A stretch of 64,000 bases of DNA, from NCBI RefSeq assembly GCF_000152705.1, contig NZ_CH672413.1, positions 1,773,978-1,837,977 of the forward strand, in the 5' to 3' direction. The translations under genes were made by a program, and so were the position numbers. Shown in pieces: positions 27,862 to 34,643 of the stretch (position 1 is the stretch's first letter; each line of letters opens with the position of its first letter). The notes below the pieces were generated by a model, which saw only the letters and a program-made list of their open reading frames with translations, searched no databases and had not been told where the DNA came from. This stretch comes from Janibacter sp. HTCC2649. GTDB lineage: Bacteria > Actinomycetota > Actinomycetes > Actinomycetales > Dermatophilaceae.

Positions 27862-29001
27862 ATGAGCATCACGACGAGAGCGGCCGTCTTGCGCCACTCG
27901 ACCACTGACCAGCCGTTCGCCACGTCGACGCCACTCGCGGTCGAGGAGCTGACGTTGCAGGAGCCCGGCCCTGGCGAGGTCCTCGTCCGGATCACGGCCG
28001 CGGGCCTGTGCCACTCCGACCTGTCCGTCGTCAACGGGGACCGGCCACGCCCACTGCCCATGGTTCTCGGGCACGAGGCGGCTGGGGTGGTCGAGGGGGT
28101 CGGCCAGGGCGTCACCGATGTCAGAGTCGGCGACCGAGTCGTCTGCTCGTACGTTCCGTCCTGCGGCAACTGCTCCGACTGTGCCGGCGGGAATCCGGTT
28201 CGCTGCGTCGACGCCCAGGCGGCCAACCGCGAAGCACGCCTCGTCACGGGTCGCCGCCCGTTCAGGGACGCCTCCGGCGCCGAGCTCCACCACCACCTCG
28301 GCGTCTCGGCCTTCTCCGAGTACACGGTGGTCTCGCCGCGATCGCTGGTGAAGGTGCCCGATGAGGTCCCGCTCGAGACGGCCGCCGTCTTCGGGTGCGC
28401 GGTCCTCACCGGCGCTGGTGCGGTCTTCAACACCGCTGCCGTGCGCCCGGGCGAGGCCGTGGCCGTCATCGGCCTGGGCGGTGTGGGCATCTCGGCGATC
28501 ATGGCCGCAGCCCTCGCTGGCGCCCACCCCGTCATCGCCGTCGACACCGTCGAGTCCAAGCTCGACTCCGCCCGAGCAGTGGGCGCGACCCACGGCGTCC
28601 TCGCGGGCGACGATGCCGTCGAACAGATCCGTGACCTCACCAGGGGCGGTGTCGCAGTGGCGATCGAGGCCGCGGGGCACCCGGCTGCACTGTCCACGGC
28701 ATACGCCGCCACGCGGGTCGGCGGACGCGTCATCATCACCGGTCTCCCCCACCCCCGGCACGAGATCGGCATCCCGATCGTGTCGCTCGTCGCCGAGGAG
28801 AAGTCGATCCTCGGCTCCTACATGGGCTCGTCCGTCCCGCGCCGCGACCTGCCGCGTCTTTTCGACCTGTATGCCGCCGGGCTCCTACCGGCCGATGCCC
28901 TCGTCACCTCACGCTCGGTGCCACTCGACGACCTCAACGCGGCCCTCGACCGACTGCACTCCGGCTCAGAGGTCCGCCAGATCATCACGCCCGGAGGCTG
29001 A
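27862..29001 (+). CDS. Zinc-dependent alcohol dehydrogenase
   Basis: 379 residues of the medium-chain dehydrogenase family. Catalytic zinc ligands appear in GLCHSDL and GHEAAG, the structural zinc Cys cluster in CGNCSDC...C, and the NAD-binding GLGGVG in the Rossmann fold (AVIGLGGVGISAIM). The closest class appears to be the class III-like/aryl-alcohol dehydrogenases. The start ATG 27862 is chosen for the canonical N-terminus. It is divergent from the mocA-like gene; no metabolic link is evident, and the substrate cannot be named. Confidence 0.88.
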   Translation: MSITTRAAVLRHSTTDQPFATSTPLAVEELTLQEPGPGEVLVRITAAGLCHSDLSVVNGDRPRPLPMVLGHEAAGVVEGVGQGVTDVRVGDRVVCSYVPSCGNCSDCAGGNPVRCVDAQAANREARLVTGRRPFRDASGAELHHHLGVSAFSEYTVVSPRSLVKVPDEVPLETAAVFGCAVLTGAGAVFNTAAVRPGEAVAVIGLGGVGISAIMAAALAGAHPVIAVDTVESKLDSARAVGATHGVLAGDDAVEQIRDLTRGGVAVAIEAAGHPAALSTAYAATRVGGRVIITGLPHPRHEIGIPIVSLVAEEKSILGSYMGSSVPRRDLPRLFDLYAAGLLPADALVTSRSVPLDDLNAALDRLHSGSEVRQIITPGG

Positions 29002-29042
29002 AGGCACCTCCCCTCCTCCTGTGGTCCCACCATGAAGTCCAC

Positions 29043-30488
29043 CTACCCGATCTCGGCGCCCACCAGGTCGCGGGTGCGCAGCGCCCAGCCACTCGTGGTG
29101 AGCCACGCCATGGCCAGGACGCCGAGCCCGCACCCGAGCATCACTCCCCAGCCGAGGTGACTCGCCCGGGCCAGGCCGGCAGCCACGGGACCGTTCAGCT
29201 GCCCGAGCGTGATGGCACCGAACACCGCCACCCCGAGAGCCGTCCCGATCTGACGGCTGGTCGACGCGATGGCGGCGGCCACGCCTGCTTGGGCACGCGG
29301 CATACCCGACACGGCACTGTTCGTGATCGGGGCGTTGAGCATCCCGAATCCGATCCCGAACGCCAGGTAGGCCACGACGAGAACGGCGTACCGGGTGTCG
29401 GACCGCAGGGTCATCAGGATGGCGGCGCAGGTGGAGATGCCCACTCCTGCCACGATCATCGGCAGCCTCGGTCCGCGTGATCCCACGATGCGACCTGAGA
29501 TCGGAGCGCAGATCGCCGTCATCGCCGCCATCGGCAGCGTCATCAGGCCGGCGTGGAACGGTGAAAGCCCGCGAACGTCCTGCAGGTAGAGGGTGTTGAG
29601 GAACAGGAACCCACCCAGGGCGGAGAAGCCGAGCACGGCGGTGAGCACCGAGCCGCTGAACGGGACGCTTCGGAAGAACTGTGGGTCGAGCAGCGGCTCG
29701 ATGCGACGTCGTTCGTAGGCGACGAGGACGACCAGGGCGAGCAGCGCGGTCCCGAGCAGGCCAAGGACGGTGACTGAGGTCCAGCCGAGGTTGTTGCCCT
29801 CGATGATCCCGTAGGTGAGGGCACCGAGCAGCAGCATCACGCACAGCTGTCCGATCGGGTCGAAGCGTCGTGCCTTCGGTGCCCGCGACTCGGGAACGAA
29901 GCGGATGGTCAGAGCGATGGCCACGACGACCACCGGGATGTTGAGCCAGAAGATCGCCTGCCAGCCGATCGCGTCCACCAGCGCACCGCCGACGACCGGC
30001 CCCAGAGCCATCGAGAGTCCGACGGTGCCGCCCCAGATGCCAATCGCGCGGGCCCGCTCCTGCGCGTCCCGGACCGTGTTGGTGATGATCGACATCGCGA
30101 CCGGGTTGAGCATCGAGCCGCCGATCGCCTGCAGCATCCGCGACGCAATGAGCACACCGGCCGTGGGCGCCAGCGAGCACAGCAGTGAACCGGCGCCAAA
30201 GAGTGCCAGCCCGACCTGGAAGACCCGGCGTCGCCCGATCCGGTCGGCCACCGACCCGGCCAGCATCAGCAGGCTGGCTATCACGAGGGTGTAGGCATCG
30301 ACGACCCACTGCAGCTGCGAATAGGTCGCACCCAGGTCGCGCTGGATCGACGGCAGGGCCAGGTTGAGCCCCGTCGTGTCGATGCCGACGATGAACAGGC
30401 TCAGGCAGCAGATGCCGACGATCAGCCAGCGACGCGACGTGGTGAGCTCGCCCGGCACGGCGAGTGCAGTGGTTCGAGTGGTCGTCAT
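29043..30488 (-). CDS. MFS drug transporter, DHA2 (EmrB/QacA) family
   Basis: 481 residues from ATG 30488, which overlaps the marR stop as ATGA. About 14 membrane helices are visible. The motif LAGSVADRIGRRRVFQ (loop 2-3) and the antiporter motif C-like stretch ALGPVVGGALVDAIGWQAIFWLNIP are typical of proton-driven multidrug exporters. Co-transcription with a MarR repressor fits an inducible efflux system; the exported compound is unknown. Confidence 0.92.
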   Translation of the reverse strand: MTTTRTTALAVPGELTTSRRWLIVGICCLSLFIVGIDTTGLNLALPSIQRDLGATYSQLQWVVDAYTLVIASLLMLAGSVADRIGRRRVFQVGLALFGAGSLLCSLAPTAGVLIASRMLQAIGGSMLNPVAMSIITNTVRDAQERARAIGIWGGTVGLSMALGPVVGGALVDAIGWQAIFWLNIPVVVVAIALTIRFVPESRAPKARRFDPIGQLCVMLLLGALTYGIIEGNNLGWTSVTVLGLLGTALLALVVLVAYERRRIEPLLDPQFFRSVPFSGSVLTAVLGFSALGGFLFLNTLYLQDVRGLSPFHAGLMTLPMAAMTAICAPISGRIVGSRGPRLPMIVAGVGISTCAAILMTLRSDTRYAVLVVAYLAFGIGFGMLNAPITNSAVSGMPRAQAGVAAAIASTSRQIGTALGVAVFGAITLGQLNGPVAAGLARASHLGWGVMLGCGLGVLAMAWLTTSGWALRTRDLVGAEIG

Positions 30489-30916
30489 GCCAGTGCCGCG
30501 GCCTGCAGCTTGTCGAGCAACCTCGCCAGCTCGAGTCGTTCGGCGGCGGTGAGGCTGTTCATCAGTGGCGGGGCGCCATCCGGCAATGACCGCACGTCGT
30601 CCAGCCACTCACGTCCGAGCCCAGTGGCCGAGACCAGCTTCACCCGCCCGTCGGCCGGGTGGGGCGTGCGCACCGCGAGCCCGTGGGAGACGAGATCGTT
30701 GACGATGCCTGTCATGGCTGGAGCGTCGACGCCCATCGCCTCGGCGAGCTCGCGCTGGCTGCGTGACTCGTGCTCGACGCGTCGCAGCGCGCGATAGCGG
30801 CTGTAGGGCACGGGTCGCATCGTCGCGAACTGCTCCGCGAAGTACCACTTGTTGTCCATGACCAGGCCCATCATCGACAGCCACAGGCCCACCGGAGTCG
30901 GTTTGATTGTGCTCAT
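30485..30916 (-). CDS. MarR family transcriptional regulator
   Basis: 143 residues from ATG 30916. The winged helix includes SRSQRELAEAMGVDAPAMTGIVNDLVSHGLAVRTPHPADGR (wing Asp-Gly-Arg). It is coupled to the MFS exporter by a 4-base overlap and is expected to repress its own operon, released by a small aromatic or drug ligand. The start has no Shine-Dalgarno and lies six bases after a -10 element, so the mRNA is probably leaderless. Confidence 0.9.
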   Translation of the reverse strand: MSTIKPTPVGLWLSMMGLVMDNKWYFAEQFATMRPVPYSRYRALRRVEHESRSQRELAEAMGVDAPAMTGIVNDLVSHGLAVRTPHPADGRVKLVSATGLGREWLDDVRSLPDGAPPLMNSLTAAERLELARLLDKLQAAALA

Positions 30917-30955
30917 ACAACTATTGTAGGAACACAACTATCCAGCGCGCAAGCA
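30917..30955 (-). promoter_or_regulatory. marR promoter with repeated ATAGTTGT operator half-sites
   Basis: On the minus strand a TTGCGC -35, 18-base spacer and TACAAT -10 end six bases before the marR ATG. Two direct copies of ATAGTTGT (complements at 30917-30924 and 30934-30941) flank the -10, and the copy next to the ATG is also half of the dyad ACAATAGTTGT. Autorepression by MarR is the likely use. Confidence 0.6.
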
Positions 30956-31002
30956 CTGTCAAGGAACGAGAGGCCCCCCAGAGCGGTGCCTGAAGGCGTG
31001 CA

Positions 31003-31761
31003 CTAGACGTGGCCGATGACGAAGGCCGAGAGGAAACCCACGGTGGCGGCCAGGCCGGCATACAGGTGGGTCTTCTCGAAGGCCTCCGGGATCATCGTGT
31101 CGGCGACCATGGCGAGGATCGCTCCGGCCGCGAGCGCGGTGATCGCGGCGATGGTCGTCGGGGAGGCGCCCTCGAGGAACAGGGCCCCGAGGAGGCCCGC
31201 TAGCCCGCTGGCGACGGCGATGGCGCTCCACACTCCAAAGACGTAGCGGGCGCTGCGGTGCGAGGCCTTCATGCCCGAGGCACTCGAGAGGCCCTCAGGG
31301 AGGTTGGACAGGAAGATCGCCGCGAAGACCGCGACTCCGACGCCTCCCCCCTTGAGCAGCGTCAGGCCAAGCACGATCGACTCGGGGATGCCGTCGAGCA
31401 GGGCCCCGATGGCGATGGCCGCCCCGCTGCCGGGGGTGTCCTCCTCCGACCCCTGGATCTCGTGCGAGCGCTTGCGGTGACGGGCGCCGCGCTTGGACAG
31501 CAGGATGTTGGCCGCGACGTAGATCCCGGCCCCGGCGAGGAAGCCGATGGCCGTCGGGACGAGCCCGCCGGTCTGCTCGGCCTCGTCCACGAGGTCGAAG
31601 GACAACGCCGAGATGAGGACACCGGCACCGAAGGCCATGATCGTCGCGACGACCTTCTGCGGCACCCGCACCAGCCACGCGATGGCGGCGCCCAGAACCA
31701 GCGCCCCGCCCGCCAGCAGGCCCCACAGACCTGCCTGTGCCCATACCGGCATGCGAACCAT
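31003..31761 (-). CDS. ZIP family divalent metal transporter
   Basis: 252 residues, about eight membrane helices. The metal-binding helices read GALLDGIPESIVLG and SNLPEGLSSA, the hallmark of ZIP (ZupT-like) importers for zinc, iron or manganese. A cytoplasmic loop with RHRKRSHE is His- and Arg-rich. ATG 31752 is an alternative start with better ribosome-site spacing. No metalloregulator is next to it. Reported ZIP members import metals into the cytoplasm; the specific ion is not determinable. Confidence 0.88.
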   Translation of the reverse strand: MVRMPVWAQAGLWGLLAGGALVLGAAIAWLVRVPQKVVATIMAFGAGVLISALSFDLVDEAEQTGGLVPTAIGFLAGAGIYVAANILLSKRGARHRKRSHEIQGSEEDTPGSGAAIAIGALLDGIPESIVLGLTLLKGGGVGVAVFAAIFLSNLPEGLSSASGMKASHRSARYVFGVWSAIAVASGLAGLLGALFLEGASPTTIAAITALAAGAILAMVADTMIPEAFEKTHLYAGLAATVGFLSAFVIGHV

Positions 31762-31837
31762 CCCTTCGTCAGGACATGCCTACCCGATGACGGTCCCGCG
31801 CAGGGTCAGGCGCACGACGCGGAGGTGAGGGGAATGA

Positions 31838-31880
31838 CGAAGGCCCCTGACCGGCATACGCCGGAATTCAGGGGCCTTCG
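31838..31880 (-). terminator. Terminator of tRNA-Tyr containing a CGGCATAC octamer
   Basis: Perfect 13-base arms (31838-31850 and 31868-31880) lie just beyond the 3' end of the tRNA gene. The inner part reads CCGGCATACGCCGG, itself partly self-complementary and containing the over-represented octamer. Confidence 0.7.
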
Positions 31881-31886
31881 TGCACG

Positions 31887-31970
31887 TGGTGGCAGGTGAA
31901 GGATTCGAACCTTCGAAGCTTTCGCGATGGATTTACAGTCCACTCCCATTGGCCGCTCGGGCAACCTGCC
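31887..31970 (-). tRNA. tRNA-Tyr (anticodon GUA)
   Basis: The minus strand folds as a class II tRNA: acceptor stem GGCAGGT/ACCTGCC, D-arm with GAGCGGCCAATGGGAG, anticodon loop ACTGTAAAT with GUA anticodon, a long variable arm and the T-loop GGTTCGAATCC. A genomic CCA end is present (TGGT at 31887-31890 on the plus strand). Confidence 0.97.
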
Positions 31971-32060
31971 GTGCGCGTGGAAGGATAGCAAGCCACAGCG
32001 CCGAAACAGAAACCGTGCCCCCCGAAGCCGCATCCGGGGTGCCCAACACGAGGAGGAACC

Positions 32061-32555
32061 GTGGCCGACAGCTCCATGGACATCGTCAGCAACTACGACA
32101 AGCAGGAGATCGCCAACGCGGTCAATGCTGCCGCCAAGGAGGTCGCCAACCGCTACGACTTCAAGAACGTCGGCGCCTCGGTCGAGCTCTCCGGTGAGTC
32201 CATCGCGATGCAGGCCAACTCCGAGGAGCGCGTCCTCGCCGTCCTCGACGTCGTGCAGACCTGGCTGGTCAAGCGCAAGGTCTCGCTCAAGCACCTCGAC
32301 GTCCCCGAGGCCGGCCCGCGCCTGTCCGGCAAGGAGTACAAGCTCGACGTGGCCCTCAAGCAGGGCATCTCGCAGGAGAACGCCAAGAAGGTCAACAAGC
32401 TCATCCGCGACGAGGGCCCCAAGGGCGTGAAGTCGCAGATCCAGGGCGACGAGCTGCGCGTGTCGAGCAAGTCGCGCGATGACCTCCAGGCGGTGCAGCG
32501 CATGCTCGTGGCCGCGGACCTCGACGTGGCCCTGCAGTTCACGAACTACCGCTGA
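32061..32555 (+). CDS. yajQ: YajQ family (DUF520) cyclic-di-GMP binding protein
   Basis: 164 residues from GTG 32061 with GAGGAGGAACC upstream. MDIVSNYDKQEIANAVNAA, RYDFKNV, KQGISQENAKKVNKLI and LQFTNYR are the conserved blocks of the UPF0234/YajQ nucleotide-binding family, which binds c-di-GMP or RNA in characterised members. It is monocistronic, followed by a strong terminator, and next to tRNA-Tyr on the opposite strand, a common arrangement in actinobacteria. Confidence 0.95.
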   Translation: MADSSMDIVSNYDKQEIANAVNAAAKEVANRYDFKNVGASVELSGESIAMQANSEERVLAVLDVVQTWLVKRKVSLKHLDVPEAGPRLSGKEYKLDVALKQGISQENAKKVNKLIRDEGPKGVKSQIQGDELRVSSKSRDDLQAVQRMLVAADLDVALQFTNYR

Positions 32556-32568
32556 CGCTCCCCCACGA

Positions 32569-32610
32569 CGTCCGCGCGGATGGTCACCTTCGTGACCAAC
32601 CGCGCGGACG
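32569..32610 (+). terminator. yajQ terminator
   Basis: An 18-pair stem with one A-A mismatch (arms 32569-32587 and 32592-32610, loop CTTC) follows the yajQ stop by 13 bases. Confidence 0.75.
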
Positions 32611-32656
32611 TTGGCGTATGCCGGGTGCTCACCTCTGGCGGTTCGGCTCCACTTCT

Positions 32657-32674
32657 GGTTACGCTCCGGTAACC
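32657..32674. promoter_or_regulatory. Dyad GGTTAC-N6-GTAACC upstream of the SGNH hydrolase
   Basis: The 6-base arms with a 6-base spacer lie 42 bases before the hydrolase ATG, in the region where its promoter is expected. Candidate operator; no regulator is identified. Confidence 0.35.
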
Positions 32675-32715
32675 CACACTGTCGTGGCCCTGCCGGATCG
32701 AACAATGGAGTTCAG

Positions 32716-33603
32716 ATGCGCCGTCCTGCCCTTCGAGTCGCCGCCCTCGCCGGCGCCGCCGCCGCCACCCTCGCTCTCGGGCTCGCAGCCCCGGCCCAGG
32801 CGACCAACGCCGCCAAGCCCGGACCACGCGTGCCGGCCGGCCCCTACGTCGCTCTCGGCGACAGCTTCTCCGCCGGCTCCGGCGTCCTGCCGCTCAGTGC
32901 GACCGCCAACCCGCTGTGCGCGCAGTCGGCGGTCAACTACCCGCACCTCATCGCGCAGCGCACCGGCCGCGCCCTCAAGGACGTGACCTGCGGCGGCGCC
33001 GACACGAGCGACTTCTACACGGCGCAGTACCCCGGGACCCCCGCCCAGCTCAATGCCGTCACGACCGATGCGCGCCTGCTGACCATCGGCATCGGCGGCA
33101 ACGACTCGAGCCTGTTCACCGGACTCATCCAGAACTGCCTCACCGCCGGGCTCTCGACGCTCGGCCAGGGCAGCCCGTGCAAGGACAAGTACGGCTCGAC
33201 CTACACGACAACGATCACGACCAAGACCTACCCCGCGGTCAAGAAGGCCATCGCCGACGCCAAGGCCAAGGCACCCAAGGCCACCATCGTCGTGCCCGGC
33301 TACCCGCAGGTGCTGCCGCCGACGAAGGGCTGCTACCTCGCGATGCCCATCGCGTCGGGAGACGTGCCCTACGTCAACGGCATCGAGCAGGCCCTCAACG
33401 CCGCCGTGAAGCAGGCCGCCCTCGACAGCGGTGCGACGTTCGTCGACATGTGGGCGCCGTCCGCGGGTCGCGATGCGTGCCAGCTGCCCTGGGTGCGATG
33501 GGTCGAGCCGGCCATCGGGTCGCTGCAGTTCGTGCCGATCCACCCGAACGCTGCCGGTGAACGCGCCTACGCCGACCAGATCATGGCCAAGGTCGGCCTC
33601 TGA
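32716..33603 (+). CDS. Secreted SGNH/GDSL family esterase or lipase
   Basis: 295 residues with a Sec signal peptide (RRPALRVAALAGAAAATLALGLAAPAQA). Block I is GDSFSAGSG with the nucleophile Ser, block III GIGGNDSS, and the catalytic His is in PIHPNAAG. Six Cys residues after the signal fit disulfides in an exported enzyme like Streptomyces GDSL lipases. ATG 32716 is chosen because the signal peptide begins there. A second, longer SGNH paralogue lies at 46.5-47.5 kb. Confidence 0.9.
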   Translation: MRRPALRVAALAGAAAATLALGLAAPAQATNAAKPGPRVPAGPYVALGDSFSAGSGVLPLSATANPLCAQSAVNYPHLIAQRTGRALKDVTCGGADTSDFYTAQYPGTPAQLNAVTTDARLLTIGIGGNDSSLFTGLIQNCLTAGLSTLGQGSPCKDKYGSTYTTTITTKTYPAVKKAIADAKAKAPKATIVVPGYPQVLPPTKGCYLAMPIASGDVPYVNGIEQALNAAVKQAALDSGATFVDMWAPSAGRDACQLPWVRWVEPAIGSLQFVPIHPNAAGERAYADQIMAKVGL

Positions 33604-33621
33604 CCCGCCGACACCCCCGCA

Positions 33622-34293
33622 TCACGTCAGCGGGCTGACGGGCCTGAGAGCCTGTTTCAGGGTCGAGCGGAGCCAGTCACGGTAGTGGCGTTCGGTGTGG
33701 CCGAGCTCGCGACGGATGAGAGACCAGTTCTCGGGCCCGAGGAGGACGTAGAGCAGTTCTGTGGCCCAGGCGACACCCAGAGGTCTTGGAATCAGGCCCT
33801 GCTCCGCAAAGCTCTCGGCCAGGACGGTCATGTCGGACAGATGCCTTCGCTTGCCCCTGCTCCACAGCGCCGCCACTTCGAGGTCGACACTGGATGCCTC
33901 CCGTGCCACGGCGAAAACTGGCCCGGTGCGTTCGTGCAGGGCCGAGGCTGCCTCGGCGAGCAGGTCGATCTTGCGGTCCAGCCGCGACTCGGCGAGCACA
34001 TCGAGAAACCAGTGCGACTGTGCAACTGGCACATCCGGTTCCGGGGCGACGACTGCCGCCCGAACCACCGCCGTGAGGATGGCCGGCTTCGTTGCGAACT
34101 GCAGATAGACGGTCTTCTCAGCGACTTCCGCAGCCTCGGCGATGGAACGGACCGACGTGGCGACGTAACCCGCATCGACGAACAGCCGGGCCGCGGCGTT
34201 GACGATCCGCTGGCGGGTCAGGCGAGTCGACGCCTCTCGAGCGGGCGAGCTGTAGGGCCGCCGCGCGCCGTGGCTCTTGTTGCTTGCCATCAC
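33622..34293 (-). CDS. TetR family transcriptional regulator
   Basis: 223 residues. HTH of the TetR type near residues 27-75 (RQRIVNAAARLFVDAGYVATSVRSIAEAAEVAEKTVYLQFATK). The C-terminal ligand domain is not assignable. It is divergent from an 83-residue membrane protein gene, and a 21-base perfect inverted repeat lies between them, so it probably controls itself and that gene. A small hairpin (33625-33640) covers its 3' end, opposite the SGNH hydrolase. Confidence 0.9.
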   Translation of the reverse strand: MMASNKSHGARRPYSSPAREASTRLTRQRIVNAAARLFVDAGYVATSVRSIAEAAEVAEKTVYLQFATKPAILTAVVRAAVVAPEPDVPVAQSHWFLDVLAESRLDRKIDLLAEAASALHERTGPVFAVAREASSVDLEVAALWSRGKRRHLSDMTVLAESFAEQGLIPRPLGVAWATELLYVLLGPENWSLIRRELGHTERHYRDWLRSTLKQALRPVSPLT

Positions 34294-34343
34294 TCCCTGT
34301 CCTCAAACTGTTGACACCAGTGACACTGTAGTGGTTTTGTTTT

Positions 34344-34364
34344 CGATACAGCGTGACTGTATCG
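34344..34364. promoter_or_regulatory. TetR-type operator, 21-bp perfect inverted repeat
   Basis: Arms CGATACAG and CTGTATCG flank CGTGA in the divergent region between the tetR gene and the small membrane gene. Further CAGTG/CACTG half-sites lie at 34318-34332. Strong symmetry and position support binding by the adjacent regulator. Confidence 0.65.
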
Positions 34365-34379
34365 ATTGGAGGCCTCTTC

Positions 34380-34631
34380 ATGACCAGCCTGGTCAACCAC
34401 CCTCGTTTCCCAGTACGCGCCGCACCGACGGTCCGGCCCGACCGTGTCGTCGGGAGAGCCCGCAGGCAGCTGCGTGTCACAGTCGTCATCACTCTGGTCA
34501 TGACCTGTCTGGTCGCAGGGGCAATCGTCCTGGTTGCCGTGCTCGCGCTCGCGACCATCGACACCGGAGGGCGCGTCCCCCACCCTCTTCCGTTGCCCGC
34601 ACCGACCGGCCAGTCAGTTGGTGGCAGCTGA
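34380..34631 (+). CDS. Small membrane protein divergent from tetR
   Basis: 83 residues from ATG 34380, with GGAGG 7 bases upstream. A basic N-terminus (RPDRVVGRARRQLR) precedes one long membrane helix (TVVITLVMTCLVAGAIVLVAVLALATI) and a short Pro-rich tail. No family is recognised. Its likely control by the divergent TetR protein suggests a role in a stress or drug response; that is inference only. Confidence 0.6.
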   Translation: MTSLVNHPRFPVRAAPTVRPDRVVGRARRQLRVTVVITLVMTCLVAGAIVLVAVLALATIDTGGRVPHPLPLPAPTGQSVGGS

Positions 34632-34643
34632 CCGACTCCGACC

